Assembly: GCF_001654985.1 (NCBI RefSeq)
Contig: NZ_LXEU01000049.1
Coordinates: 1-64,000, forward strand
Origin: Kluyvera georgiana ATCC 51603
Lineage (GTDB): Bacteria; Pseudomonadota; Gammaproteobacteria; Enterobacterales; Enterobacteriaceae
Reading direction: 5' to 3'
Length of the DNA: 64,000 bases
The translations under genes and the position numbers were made by a program. Below, one piece after another: positions 53,703 through 63,282 of this stretch (position 1 is the stretch's first letter; the number at the start of each line of letters is the position of its first letter). The notes under the pieces were generated by a model. That model was given only the letters and a program-made list of their open reading frames with translations, was not told the DNA's origin and ran no database searches.

Positions 53703-54972
53703 TTAGCCGTTGGCGGCGGCTTTGCGCAGGTCAAACACGCGGCAGGCCTTACCTTCAGAGCGCGGAATGCTGCCGCAGTTAACAATGCTGACGTCGGTTG
53801 AAATGCCGACCATCGACTTAATGCGATGACGCAGGTGGTGGCAAATCTGGCAGCGCTGTTCGTGGCTCAGCACCAGACTACTCTCTTTCAGCTCAACGCG
53901 AATCGAAAGTGAATCAAGATGCCCACGACGATTGACTTCCAGCTGATAGTGCGGCGCCAGATGTTCAATCTTGAGGATCTCTTCTTCCACCTGCGATGGG
54001 AAAACGTTCACGCCGCGAATAATGAGCATGTCGTCACTGCGCCCGCTGATGCGATCCATACGGCGCATGGTGCGAGCGGTGCCCGGCAGCAGGCGCGTCA
54101 GGTCACGGGTGCGGTAGCGAATGACCGGCAGCGCCTCCTTGGTGAGCGTGGTGAACAGCAGTTCGCCGTGCTCGCCGTCGGCCAACGGGGTACCATCATC
54201 CGGATTGACCACTTCCGGGAAGAAGTGGTCTTCCCAGATGGTGGGGCCATCGCCGGTTTCAATACATTCCATTGCCACGCCCGGCCCCATCACTTCCGAC
54301 AGGCCATAAATATCCAGCGCGGTAATACCAAGGCGGCGTTCAATCTCCGCCTTCATACCCGAGGTCCACGGCTCGGCGCCAAAGACGCCGGTTCTCAGCG
54401 AACAGCCGCGCGCGTCGCCGCCCATCTGGCGTTCCAGCTCTTCAATCAGGTTGAGACAGTAAGACGGCGTCACCATGATCATGTCGGGTTTGAAATCACG
54501 AATCAGCTGCGCCTGTTTCTCGGTCTGGCCGCCGGACATCGGGATCACCGTCGCCCCTAAGCGCTCGGCACCGTAGTGCGCGCCCAGACCGCCGGTAAAC
54601 AGGCCGTAGCCGTAGGCCACGTGAATTTTATCCTTCGCCGAACCGCCCGCGGCGCGCAGCGAACGGGCGACGATATTCGCCCAGGTATCGATATCGTTCT
54701 GCGTATAGCCAACGACGGTCGGCTTGCCGGTCGTACCGGAAGACGCATGGATACGCACCACCTGATCCATCGGTACCGCGAAGGTATCGAACGGATAGTT
54801 GTCGCGCAGATCCTGCTTGGTGGTGCAGGGAAACTTGCTGAGATCGCTCAGCTCATGAAAATCGTCAGGGTGTACGCCCGCCGCATCAAACTTACGGCGG
54901 TACATCGGGACATTTTCGTAAGCATGTTTCAGCGTCCACTTCAGGCGATCGGTTTGCAGCGCCTGTAATTCA
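53703..54972 (-). pseudogene. paaK: Phenylacetate-CoA ligase, 5' end deleted
   Basis: The frame matches E. coli PaaK (437 residues) from ELQALQ, about residue 16 to 18, to the C-terminus (GSIPRSEGKACRVFDLR). AMP-binding motifs are intact: HASSGTTGKPTVVGYTQ and YGLSEVMGPGVAMEC. The first codons and the start are missing; at about 54970 the sequence switches to feaB. An open frame continues upstream to 55121, but that part is feaB read in the wrong frame and no normal start is present. PaaK activates phenylacetate with CoA. Even if some starts allowed expression, all downstream ring-degrading genes are gone. Confidence 0.88.
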
Positions 54973-55816
54973 GCACGATGGCCGGGTTTTTCCCGCCCAG
55001 CTCCAGCGTCACGCGGGTCAGCCTGTCGGCGGCAACGCGGGCAATCTGTTTGCCGGTAGCGGTCGAACCGGTAAAGCTCACCTTCGCCACGTGCGGGTGA
55101 GAGGTTAACGCCGCGCCGCACTCGGCCCCGCTGCCGGTCACCACGTTGAAAACGCCCTCCGGCACGCCGGCTTCAATCGCCAATTCAGCCACACGCAGCA
55201 GGGTTAACGGCGTGGTTTCGGAAGGTTTAATCACGATTGAACAGCCTGCCGCCAGCGCCGGCATCACCTTCCACATGCCGATCATCAGCGGGAAGTTCCA
55301 CGGCACAATCCCGGCTACCACGCCGACCGGCTCTTTTTTGGTCCACGCCTGATAGCGCGCCCCTGGCGGGAACGGGATGGAAACATCCAACGTGCGGCCG
55401 CTGATTTTAGTGGTTAACCCGGCGGTGTAGCGCATCCAGTTCAGCGTACAGCCGACTTCGAAAGCGCGGGAGATGTTGATCGATTTGCCCTGCTCCAGCG
55501 TTTCCAGTTGGGCCAGCTCTTCGCCATTCTGCTCAACGAGGTCGGCAAAGCGCAGCAGAATACGTTCGCGTTCGGCAGGCGTGCGCCCGGCCCAGCTGCG
55601 GGAAACAAACGCGCGCCAGGCGGACATCACCGCGCGGTCCACGTCAGCCGTGTTAGCGTCTGCCGTGGTGGCAATCGCCTTGCCCGTAGCCGGATCCCAG
55701 ACGGTGAGACGTTTTTCACTCTGCGCCGCCTGCTGCGCGCCATCAATAAACAGGCCATGCTGACGGTCTAAAAACTGCTGTACGCTCGGGAGCAGTGCTA
55801 CCTGTGCTGAGGACAT
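54969..55816 (-). pseudogene. feaB: Phenylacetaldehyde dehydrogenase, 3' part deleted
   Basis: The frame matches FeaB from [20 protein letters not shown]-like start through [12 protein letters not shown], about residue 281, then passes into paaK sequence and stops nine codons later. Still present are the NAD-binding part ([15 protein letters not shown] and the ELGGK catalytic Glu). Lost is the catalytic cysteine segment (GQVC) and the whole oligomerisation domain, about 40 per cent of the protein. It should oxidise phenylacetaldehyde to phenylacetate. The junction base range is 54969-54972 (TGAA shared by both). Confidence 0.9.
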
Positions 55817-56049
55817 ATCGTCTCCTTATTCTTCGCGGTTAGTCATTTCAGTCTACGGCGGGTCTGGAGAAGTCGCTTTTGTCTCTGTGACATTCGCTTG
55901 TGCGGCTGTGACAGACGCCGCAATTAAGCAGATTGCGTTGGCAGAAGTGTGTCGCAGCTAATAGTTCTTTCATATATTCCTGTGAGCAGCCTTGTTTAAA
56001 GAAACACAAATGCAACAATAACATCACATTTACATTGCAGAGATGACGT

Positions 56050-56958
56050 ATGGCAGCGGTAAACGGCGGTGAGACGTATCATGACTGGCTGGCGAAGATT
56101 AATCAGGTCTACGGGCATTTTGCCGCACGTCCGCTGGAAGGCGACTTCCACGGCGAGATTGATACCAGCTATGCGGGTAGCCTGAAGCTCAGTACCGTCA
56201 CCACCCGCAACGTCAATCTGTATCGCACGCACCAGGAGATCCGTGGCGGCAACGACGCCTGGTTCTATACCGTTTTTCAGCTTTCCGGTGAAGCCAGCAT
56301 TGAGCAGGACGATCGCCAGGTGTGCCTGCAAAGCGGCGATATGACGTTAATTGATGCTTCACGTCCCTGTTCAATCCTCTGGCAGCTAACCTCGCGTCAG
56401 GTCTCGCTGTTGCTGCCTCGCCAACTGCTGGAAAACCAGCATCGCGGCAGCGGAATTCGCGTCGCCACCCGTCTGGACAAATCGCTACCGATGGTGCAGC
56501 TCAGCCAGCGCCTGCTGCAAGAGAGCATGAGTAGTCCGCAGCTCTCCGCCAGCGAAAGCGAAGCGGCGCTTGACGCGATGGTCTGCCTGCTGCGTCCGAT
56601 GCTGCATCAACAAGATGTACAACCGTCGCGGCGAGAGAAGCAATATCAGAAAATCATCCGTTTGATCGACGATGCTATCCAGGAAGAACATTTGCGCCCA
56701 GAGTGGTTAGCCAGCGAAACGGGGATGTCGGTCCGTAGCCTGTACCGACTGTTCGCCGATAAAGGTCTGGTGGTGGCGCAATACATTAAAAATCGCCGTT
56801 TAGATTTGTGCGCCCAGTCGCTACTGAGCGCGCACGATGACGAGAAGCTCACGGGAATTGGCTACCGCTGGGGGTTCAGCGACCACAGCCACTTCTCCAC
56901 CGCCTTTAAGCAGCGGTTCGGCATGTCGCCCGGAGAGTATCGTAAACGCGGCCGCTGA
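56050..56958 (+). CDS. feaR: FeaR, AraC-family activator of tynA and feaB
   Basis: A 302-residue regulator matching E. coli FeaR (301), for example GNDAWFYTVFQLSGEASIEQ, EWLASETGMSVRSLYRLFADKG and DHSHFSTAFKQRFGMSPGEYR (the two helix-turn-helices at about residues 215-300). FeaR activates tynA and feaB for aromatic amine use. It is divergent from the truncated feaB, with tynA missing, so no complete target remains in the window. Confidence 0.92.
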   Translation: MAAVNGGETYHDWLAKINQVYGHFAARPLEGDFHGEIDTSYAGSLKLSTVTTRNVNLYRTHQEIRGGNDAWFYTVFQLSGEASIEQDDRQVCLQSGDMTLIDASRPCSILWQLTSRQVSLLLPRQLLENQHRGSGIRVATRLDKSLPMVQLSQRLLQESMSSPQLSASESEAALDAMVCLLRPMLHQQDVQPSRREKQYQKIIRLIDDAIQEEHLRPEWLASETGMSVRSLYRLFADKGLVVAQYIKNRRLDLCAQSLLSAHDDEKLTGIGYRWGFSDHSHFSTAFKQRFGMSPGEYRKRGR

Positions 56959-56969
56959 GGTCAGCGTAA

Positions 56970-57191
56970 TCAGTTATCTTCTACCAGTTGCGCCACATCA
57001 TTGCTGTTGATTTCGCGCGCATTACCGTCCTGATCGGTATAGCTGGTCATACCGGTCTCTTTATCCAGCTGCGGCTTGCCGTGCGTCACAATCGTTTGTC
57101 CGCTTTTGGTGGTCATCACGTAGTTAGTGGTGCAGCCCGCCAGCGCCAGAACCATCAGGCCCGCACACAGCGCATATAAAGATTTTTTCAT
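56970..57191 (-). CDS. YgdI/YgdR-type small lipoprotein
   Basis: A 73-residue lipoprotein: MKKSLYALCAGLMVLALAGC is a type II signal peptide with the lipidated Cys at residue 20. The short mature part (NYVMTTKSGQTIVTHGKPQL followed by GMTSYTDQDGNAREI) belongs to the YgdI/YgdR family of SH3-like lipoproteins. Function unknown. The start at 57191 fits the signal peptide; a frame extends 16 codons up. A glycine-rich ATGG...GGAG leader precedes it. Confidence 0.85.
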   Translation of the reverse strand: MKKSLYALCAGLMVLALAGCTTNYVMTTKSGQTIVTHGKPQLDKETGMTSYTDQDGNAREINSNDVAQLVEDN

Positions 57192-57301
57192 GGTTTCTCC
57201 GTTCATTCTTCCACCCGCAGTGGGGTTAAGTGGGTGCATTGTATGCCCGACGGCGCAAAATGAAATAAAGCGGATGTAACAGAAGATAAATTAGCAGGAT
57301 A

Positions 57302-57324
57302 CGGGAGACGTCAACCGTCTCCCG
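57302..57324 (-). terminator. Hairpin after yncE
   Basis: CGGGAGACG pairs with CGTCTCCCG around a five-base loop, just downstream of the yncE stop on the minus strand. The T-run is weak. Confidence 0.65.
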
Positions 57325-57332
57325 CAGGGGGA

Positions 57333-58397
57333 TTACAGCGCGATACGAATCACGTCATCCGGGGCGGTCGCCTCTTTCTGACGGGTAGATTCCTGCTTCA
57401 CGCTCACAAACAGCGTTTTACCATCGGCGGACAACGCCAGGCTGTTCGGGAAGGTCGGGGTCTGAATGGTTTTGGTCACCTTGTAATCTTTAGCGTCGAT
57501 AACCGTCACGGTGCCCGCTTTGCGCTGGGTAACATAGACTTCGTTACGCGTCGGGTTAAACAGCACCGCCAGCCCTTCCTGGGTATCCACCTTCGACAAC
57601 ACTTTGCCATCCTTCAGGTTCACCACCAGCAGTTCCGGCTGTTTCGAGTCGGTAATAAAGGCGCGCTGACCGGCGGTATCCAGGCTCAGGTTGATGTAGA
57701 AGTGCTCTTTGCCATCGTCCTGCAATTTCTGACGATTAACGATTTTGTTGCTCGCGTTATCAATGGTCACCAGCTCGCCGTCGGCGTTCGTCACGTACAG
57801 ACGCTGTTTTTCCGCATCAACCGCCAGCCCGGTGCCGAAGCTGCCGGTGCCTTCGATCGTGGTTTTCAGCGCAATTTTATCGCCATCGACGACCCACACC
57901 GCGCTGCTATCTTTACCAACACCGGTGATGTACACGGTGTTGGTCTTCTCATTCACCGCCAGCTGACGCGGCTGCAGCGGTTTTACCGTTTCGCTCCGCT
58001 GACGTCCATCAAGCACCAGACGCCCTTTCACGTCACCGCTTTTCGCATCAATGGCGGTTACAGCACCGTTGATGGTGTTGCCAAACCACAGCGTCTGGGT
58101 CTGCGTATTCAGGGTGGCGCCAAACGGTTTAAGATCGTTATGGATCGTTTGGGTCACTTCCAGCGTAGTCGGGTCCAGGCGGTAAATCACCCCTCCCTTA
58201 TCCGTTTTACGGCTTTGTGAGGTGGCTAGCCACAGCGCATTTTCCTGCTGGCTGTAGGCCATTTCATATGCCCCTTTACCGACCGCTTTACGCAGCATTT
58301 CCTCTGCGGCCTGCGCGCTAAAGCTTCCCGCCAGCAGTAAGGCACTCAACAACAGAGAACGGCGCAGGCGCGGTGCGGACAATTGACGTAATGACAT
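57333..58397 (-). CDS. yncE: Periplasmic beta-propeller protein YncE
   Basis: A 354-residue exported protein matching E. coli YncE (353). Signal peptide of about 30 residues (LLLSALLLAGSFSAQA), then a seven-bladed beta-propeller with repeated blade patterns such as VDGDKIALKTTIEGTG and TVTVIDAKDYKVTKTIQTPT. E. coli YncE binds DNA in vitro and is iron-responsive; its true role is unknown. Divergent from yncD, with which it shares about 255 bases containing a Fur-like site. Confidence 0.93.
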   Translation of the reverse strand: MSLRQLSAPRLRRSLLLSALLLAGSFSAQAAEEMLRKAVGKGAYEMAYSQQENALWLATSQSRKTDKGGVIYRLDPTTLEVTQTIHNDLKPFGATLNTQTQTLWFGNTINGAVTAIDAKSGDVKGRLVLDGRQRSETVKPLQPRQLAVNEKTNTVYITGVGKDSSAVWVVDGDKIALKTTIEGTGSFGTGLAVDAEKQRLYVTNADGELVTIDNASNKIVNRQKLQDDGKEHFYINLSLDTAGQRAFITDSKQPELLVVNLKDGKVLSKVDTQEGLAVLFNPTRNEVYVTQRKAGTVTVIDAKDYKVTKTIQTPTFPNSLALSADGKTLFVSVKQESTRQKEATAPDDVIRIAL

Positions 58398-58479
58398 GAC
58401 GACTCCCTTTGATGAACTTAATTGTTACTGCTCACATGGCTTCAGCCTTCGCAGCGTCATGGCGCTACGTTTTGTAGAT

Positions 58480-58498
58480 GCGAATAGTAATCATTAAT
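58480..58498. promoter_or_regulatory. Fur-box-like site between yncE and yncD
   Basis: GCGAATAGTAATCATTAAT matches the 19-base Fur consensus at 13 positions, including an unbroken TAATCATTA. It lies between two genes whose E. coli orthologs are linked to iron, so control by Fur is plausible. Confidence 0.5.
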
Positions 58499-58652
58499 TT
58501 GTACAAAGTGGAGCTTTTCTTTCTACGGTGCGGCAAAAAGTTTCTATTTCATCACCTGAAATTAACCATTTATGCTACTAAAGTTTTCAATATATTTACA
58601 AAAGTATTACTCTATTCGAGTCTGTTCCATTTGGTACATTTTGCGAGTTTTC

Positions 58653-60764
58653 ATGAAAATCATTACTGTGCGCTCAGCGACGCTACCTGTGCTGCTGTTG
58701 CCGCTTGCTTTCTCCCCCTTTTCCTGGGCTGCTGACGAACAAACGTTGATTGTCACCGCCACCCCTCAGACGGTCTCTGAGCTGGATACGCCGGCAGCGG
58801 TCAGCGTGGTTGACGGCGAGGATATGCGCCACGCCACGCCGCGCGTCAACCTGTCAGAGTCGCTCGGCGCCGTGCCGGGTTTGCAAATTCAGGATCGCCA
58901 GAACTACGCACAGGATCTCCAGTTGTCGATTCGCGGTTTTGGTTCACGCTCAACCTACGGTGTGCGCGGCATCCGTATGTACGTTGACGGCATTCCGGCG
59001 ACCATGCCCGACGGACAAGGGCAGACCTCTAACATCGATATTGGCAGCGTGGATCATATTGACGTGCTGCGCGGCCCCTTCTCTGCCCTATACGGCAACT
59101 CGTCCGGCGGCGTGGTCAACGTCACTACCGAAAGCGGCAAGCAGCCCACGACGCTGGAAGCCAGCAGTTACTACGGTAGCTATGGCACCTGGCATTACGG
59201 CATGAAAGCGACCGGTGCCGTCGGTGACGGTAGCCACGCGGGAGACGTCGACTACACGGTATCAACGAATCGATTCATCACCCGCGGCTATCGCGACCAC
59301 AGCGCGGCGCGTAAAAACCTCGCCAACGCCAAACTCGGCGTTCGAATCAATGGTGCCAGCAAGCTGACCCTGCTGTTTAACAGTGTTGATATTAAGGCCA
59401 ACGATCCCGGCGGGCTGGATTACAGCGAACTGCACCAGAACCGCGAACAGTCGCCGCGCGGCGAACAGTACAACATGCGCAAAAGCGTAAAACAGACCCA
59501 GGCAGGCCTGCGCTACGAGCGTCAGCTCAGTGAACAGGACGATTTGAGCGTGATGATGTATGCCGGTGAGCGTCAAACCACGCAGTATCAGTCGATTCCG
59601 CGCAAGCCTCAGCATAAACCTACCCACGCAGGCGGCGTGATCGACCTCGATCGTCACTATCAGGGCATCGATACCCGCTGGACCCACCGCGGCGAACTGC
59701 TGGTCCCGGTCACCTTCACGACCGGTCTGAACTACGAAAATATGAGCGAGAAGCGTCGCGGTTACGAAAACTTCGTGATGAATGGCACCACGCCTGAGTA
59801 CGGAGAGAAAGGCACTCTGCGCCGCAACGAACGCAACCTGATGTGGAACGTCGATCCCTACCTGCAAACACAGTGGCAACTCACCGAAAAGCTGAGTCTT
59901 GATGCGGGCGTGCGCTACAGTTCGGTGTGGTTTGACTCCAACGACCACTACATCACCGCGGAAAATGGTGATGATAGCGGTGACGCCAGCTATCACAAAT
60001 GGCTACCTGCGGGGTCGTTAAAGTACGCGGTCACCGATGCGTGGAACGTCTATCTCTCGGCCGGACGTGGCTTTGAGACACCGACGATCAACGAGCTTTC
60101 CTACCGTTCGGACGATCGCGGCGGGCTAAACTTCGGATTGCAGCCCTCGACCAACGAAACGGTGGAAATTGGCAGTAAAACACGCATTGGCAACGGTTTG
60201 CTGACGGCAGCGCTGTTCCAGACGGATACCGATAACGAGATTGTCGTCGACAGCAGCAGCGGCGGGCGCACCAGCTACAAAAATGCCGGTAAAACGCGGC
60301 GTCAGGGGGCCGAACTGTCGCTGGATCAGCAGTTCGCGGAAAACTGGCGTGCCAAAGCGGCATGGACCTGGCTTGACGCAACCTATCGCACCAACGTCTG
60401 TGACGACGCCAGCTGTAACGGCAACCGCATCCCGGGAATTGCGCGCAATATGGGCTTTGCCTCATTGGGCTATGAGCCGGAGAGCGGCTGGTATGCCGGC
60501 GCCGACGTACGCTATATGAGCGATATCATGGCCAACGATGAGAACACCGCCCGTGCGCCGTCATGGACGGTTGTCGGGTTGAACACCGGCTACAAGTTCG
60601 ATATCGGCAACTGGAATCTGGATGTATTTGGCCGGGTCGATAACCTTTTCGACCGCCAATATGTCGGCTCCGTCATCGTCAACGAGTCTAACGGTCGTTA
60701 TTACGAACCGGCACCGGGGCGCAACTACGGCGTTGGCGTGAATGTCGCATGGCGTTTTGAGTAA
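58653..60764 (+). CDS. yncD: TonB-dependent outer-membrane receptor YncD
   Basis: A 703-residue outer-membrane receptor matching E. coli YncD (700). After a signal peptide (residues 1-29, LLLPLAFSPFSWA) come a TonB box region (DEQTLIVTATPQ), the plug domain (LQIQDRQNYAQDLQLSIRGF, GGVVNVTTESG) and a 22-stranded barrel ending in the aromatic VAWRFE. The natural ligand is not established. The start at 58653 was chosen from the signal peptide; the frame extends 27 codons upstream. A strong terminator follows. Confidence 0.93.
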   Translation: MKIITVRSATLPVLLLPLAFSPFSWAADEQTLIVTATPQTVSELDTPAAVSVVDGEDMRHATPRVNLSESLGAVPGLQIQDRQNYAQDLQLSIRGFGSRSTYGVRGIRMYVDGIPATMPDGQGQTSNIDIGSVDHIDVLRGPFSALYGNSSGGVVNVTTESGKQPTTLEASSYYGSYGTWHYGMKATGAVGDGSHAGDVDYTVSTNRFITRGYRDHSAARKNLANAKLGVRINGASKLTLLFNSVDIKANDPGGLDYSELHQNREQSPRGEQYNMRKSVKQTQAGLRYERQLSEQDDLSVMMYAGERQTTQYQSIPRKPQHKPTHAGGVIDLDRHYQGIDTRWTHRGELLVPVTFTTGLNYENMSEKRRGYENFVMNGTTPEYGEKGTLRRNERNLMWNVDPYLQTQWQLTEKLSLDAGVRYSSVWFDSNDHYITAENGDDSGDASYHKWLPAGSLKYAVTDAWNVYLSAGRGFETPTINELSYRSDDRGGLNFGLQPSTNETVEIGSKTRIGNGLLTAALFQTDTDNEIVVDSSSGGRTSYKNAGKTRRQGAELSLDQQFAENWRAKAAWTWLDATYRTNVCDDASCNGNRIPGIARNMGFASLGYEPESGWYAGADVRYMSDIMANDENTARAPSWTVVGLNTGYKFDIGNWNLDVFGRVDNLFDRQYVGSVIVNESNGRYYEPAPGRNYGVGVNVAWRFE

Positions 60765-60774
60765 AGCGTGTGAA

Positions 60775-60798
60775 CGTTTCCGGGGAAACCCGGAAACG
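60775..60798. terminator. Terminator between yncD and mcbR
   Basis: CGTTTCCGGG and CCCGGAAACG pair around a GAAA tetraloop, between convergent genes. T-runs are short (TATTT). Confidence 0.75.
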
Positions 60799-60808
60799 TA
60801 TTTGCGGC

Positions 60809-61474
60809 TTAATGGCTAGGACAATACTGGCGCTGTAAAAAATGCGCTGATTCATCAACTATCTGGCACATTGCCGTATGGCTGGCCATCGAGTCTTTTT
60901 TCTCCAGCGCCGTCAGCAGACGCTGATATAAATTAGTTTGCTGAAACGGTTCTACTGAATTTAAATATAAATAGTGGAAACTTGGCCCTACCCGAACCCA
61001 TAATTGTTCGATAAGAATCATTAAAGTAGGCATTTCCGCGTATTCATATATTCGAAAACGAAACTGATAATTGCTCTGCAACATGCGGGTGATATCACCA
61101 GAGGCTTTTGCTTCATGCAGTAACGCCAACAAACGATGGAGTTCCTGCATTTTTTGTGTGGTCATATTCCCGGAGGCCGCTGCGGCCGCCATTCCTTCGA
61201 GATTTTGTCGTATCTGGCTTATTTCCCGATAGCTGGAATCGGTTAGCATCGGAACCATAAACGCCTGCGCTGGCGCAGCCTGCAATGCCCCCAAGGAGAC
61301 CAGCCGCAGCAGCGCCTCGCGAACGGGTGTAATGCTGATCCCTTGATTCTCGGCAATTTCACGCGTCACGAGTCGGGCACCGGGTTTTAATGCGCCAATG
61401 ATAAGTGCGTTTTTGATATTATTTTCAACCTGCTGTGTCAGGCTCATTCGTTGTGCTTTAGCAAAATCCAGCAT
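60809..61474 (-). CDS. mcbR: GntR-family regulator McbR-like
   Basis: A 221-residue FadR-subfamily GntR regulator, the same length as E. coli McbR (YncC), next to yncD and convergent with it as in K-12. The winged helix-turn-helix is LTQQVENNIKNALIIGALKP then TREIAENQGISITPVREALL (about residues 10-60). The C-terminal helical FCD domain binds a small ligand. Similarity in the effector domain is much lower than in the DNA-binding half, so the ligand may differ. E. coli McbR represses mcbA and affects colanic acid and biofilm. Start at 61474 chosen by domain alignment. Confidence 0.75.
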   Translation of the reverse strand: MLDFAKAQRMSLTQQVENNIKNALIIGALKPGARLVTREIAENQGISITPVREALLRLVSLGALQAAPAQAFMVPMLTDSSYREISQIRQNLEGMAAAAASGNMTTQKMQELHRLLALLHEAKASGDITRMLQSNYQFRFRIYEYAEMPTLMILIEQLWVRVGPSFHYLYLNSVEPFQQTNLYQRLLTALEKKDSMASHTAMCQIVDESAHFLQRQYCPSH

Positions 61475-61647
61475 ATTTATTATAACCCCACGGATAATCG
61501 GCCCAGAGCCTATAATAATTAATAGCTGGCGTTTTCTCTTTTGTGCAAAAAACACAATATATATTTTTCGAATGTTGCGGGCGTAAAATTTAAGGCTATT
61601 GAGAGCGCTTCGCCAAATGACGCATTAATACGTCACTGGCAAAATAA

Positions 61648-62223
61648 TCACGAGAGAGGAATATTCAAACGCACAACCAGATAAACACAAATGTACTTGC
61701 TATCGTTAATAAAACGGCAGTCGTTTGGCGGCCCCAGTTCCAGACAGTCGCCAGCCTGCATACGGTGTCCAGTGTCCCCTTCCATGAAGAGCAATTCCCC
61801 TTGCTGCACCCAGATAAGCTGACGCGCCATCGCGTAAGCCGAAGCCGGCATCGGGATATCGCTGCCTGCGGGAAGTTCAATTTGTACCAAGTCGACAGGC
61901 AATTCGCCGCGCGGCGAAACATGACGCCGCAGATAGTGGCTTTGCGGATCGTGCCACACGGGCTGGTCCGCGAAACGCAGCAGTTTCCCCTCCTGAATCT
62001 CGGCGCGGGCAATCAAGGTTGACATGCTGATGCCGAACGCGCCGGAAAGCCGCGCCAGCAGCGTCGCCGTGGGGCTGCTTTCACCGCGCTCAATTTTGTG
62101 AATCATCGCCCGAGATACGCCAGCGCGCTCGGCTAACTCACTCAGCGACCAGCTTCGCGATTCGCGCTCAATACGAATTCTTGCGCCGATCCGTTGATTT
62201 AAGTTGTCTTCAATAGTATTCAT
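61648..62223 (-). CDS. XRE-cupin regulator
   Basis: A 191-residue regulator. Residues 10-65 form an XRE helix-turn-helix (SLSELAERAGVSRAMIHKIE and GESSPTATLLARLSGAFG). Residues 105-185 are a cupin domain (RQLIWVQQGELLFMEGDTGH, AGDCLELGPPNDCRF), which usually senses a small molecule. Divergent from mnaT with only 38 bases between the start codons, so it probably controls both genes through the palindrome there. It is not E. coli SutR (YdcN), although the architecture is the same. Confidence 0.85.
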   Translation of the reverse strand: MNTIEDNLNQRIGARIRIERESRSWSLSELAERAGVSRAMIHKIERGESSPTATLLARLSGAFGISMSTLIARAEIQEGKLLRFADQPVWHDPQSHYLRRHVSPRGELPVDLVQIELPAGSDIPMPASAYAMARQLIWVQQGELLFMEGDTGHRMQAGDCLELGPPNDCRFINDSKYICVYLVVRLNIPLS

Positions 62224-62226
62224 ATC

Positions 62227-62243
62227 GTTATACTATAGTGAAC
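62227..62243. promoter_or_regulatory. Palindromic operator between XRE-cupin gene and mnaT
   Basis: GTTATACTATAGTGAAC contains the perfect palindrome ACTATAGT (62232-62239) with flanking symmetry, in the 38-base gap between divergent starts. Confidence 0.5.
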
Positions 62244-62261
62244 AACACACAGGGTGCAACC

Positions 62262-62780
62262 ATGCCTATTCGTTTTGCGACCAAAGAAGACTGCGCCGCG
62301 ATTGCGGCCATCTATAATCACGCCGTGCTGCACACGGCGGCCATCTGGAACGATAAAACCGTCGATACCGACAACCGCATTGCCTGGTTTGAAGCGCGTC
62401 AGCTTGGGCACTTTCCCGTATTGGTCAGCGAAGAAAACGGCGTGGTGACGGGCTATGCCTCCTACGGTGACTGGCGCGCATTTGATGGTTTCCGCCATAC
62501 CGTCGAACACTCCGTTTACGTCCATCCGGACCATCAGGGTAAGGGGCTGGGCCATATTCTGCTTGCCGCGCTGATTGAAGAAGCGAAACGTCGCGGCAAG
62601 CATGTGATGGTGGCAGGCATCGAGTCGCAAAACCATGCTTCCCTGCACTTGCACGAAAAGCACGGTTTCGTCACCACCGGGCAAATGCCGCAGGTGGGCA
62701 CCAAATTTGGCCGCTGGCTGGACCTCACCTTTATGCAGCTCCAGTTGGATAATCGTCGCGACCCGGATGGTACAGCATGA
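62262..62780 (+). CDS. mnaT: L-methionine sulfoximine/sulfone acetyltransferase
   Basis: A 172-residue GNAT acetyltransferase matching E. coli MnaT (YncA, 172 residues): MPIRFATKEDCAAIAAIYNH, SVYVHPDHQGKGLGHILL (acetyl-CoA loop) and QNHASLHLHEKHGFV. It acetylates methionine sulfoximine and related compounds and belongs to the phosphinothricin acetyltransferase group. The start at 62262 fits E. coli; a further ATG at 62238 lies inside the shared operator and is unlikely. Overlaps ydcZ by four bases (ATGA). Confidence 0.93.
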   Translation: MPIRFATKEDCAAIAAIYNHAVLHTAAIWNDKTVDTDNRIAWFEARQLGHFPVLVSEENGVVTGYASYGDWRAFDGFRHTVEHSVYVHPDHQGKGLGHILLAALIEEAKRRGKHVMVAGIESQNHASLHLHEKHGFVTTGQMPQVGTKFGRWLDLTFMQLQLDNRRDPDGTA

Positions 62781-63226
62781 ACCAATCCCTCACGTTGACG
62801 TTTCTGGTTGCCGCCGGCATCGGCCTGGTTATCCAGAACACGCTGATGGTGCGGATCACCCAATCGGCCTCGACGATTCTGGTGGCGATGTTGCTCAATT
62901 CACTGGTGGGTATTGTGCTATTCGTCAGTATTCTGCTGATCAAACACGGGCTGGCGGGCGTAAACGAACTCATCTCCACCGTTAAGTGGTGGACGCTGCT
63001 TCCCGGTCTGTTGGGTTCGTTCTTCGTCTTTGCCAGCATCAGCGGTTATCAGTACGTGGGCGCGGCAACCACGATCGCCGTGCTGGTCGCCAGCCAGCTT
63101 ATCGGCGGTCTGGTGATGGACGTGATGCGCAGCCATGGTGTGCCCTGGCGAGCGCTGGTGGGGCCGGTGTGCGGCGCGGCGATGTTGATTGTCGGGGCGT
63201 GGCTGGTGGCGAGGAGGCAGTTCTGA
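62777..63226 (+). CDS. ydcZ: DMT-superfamily membrane protein YdcZ
   Basis: A 149-residue inner-membrane protein of the DUF606 type with five predicted helices, matching E. coli YdcZ. Segments: LTFLVAAGIGLVIQNTLMVR, FVFASISGYQYVGAATTIAV and GPVCGAAMLIVGAWLVARR. Function unknown; transport is likely, perhaps as a dimer. Co-transcribed with mnaT as in E. coli. Confidence 0.9.
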   Translation: MNQSLTLTFLVAAGIGLVIQNTLMVRITQSASTILVAMLLNSLVGIVLFVSILLIKHGLAGVNELISTVKWWTLLPGLLGSFFVFASISGYQYVGAATTIAVLVASQLIGGLVMDVMRSHGVPWRALVGPVCGAAMLIVGAWLVARRQF

Positions 63227-63252
63227 ATCAGCGCCGCCTCCCCGCGCTGCAT

Positions 63253-63276
63253 CTGGCCGGGGCTCAGCCCGGCCAG
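63253..63276. terminator. Hairpin between convergent ydcZ and ydcY
   Basis: CTGGCCGGG pairs with CCCGGCCAG around GCTCAG. No T-run; it may also slow transcription in both directions. Confidence 0.6.
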
Positions 63277-63282
63277 AGCGGT

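Noticed and set aside
54941-55121. A genuine N-terminal extension of PaaK
   Set aside because: The upstream 50 codons are feaB DNA read in a different frame; there is no normal start signal.
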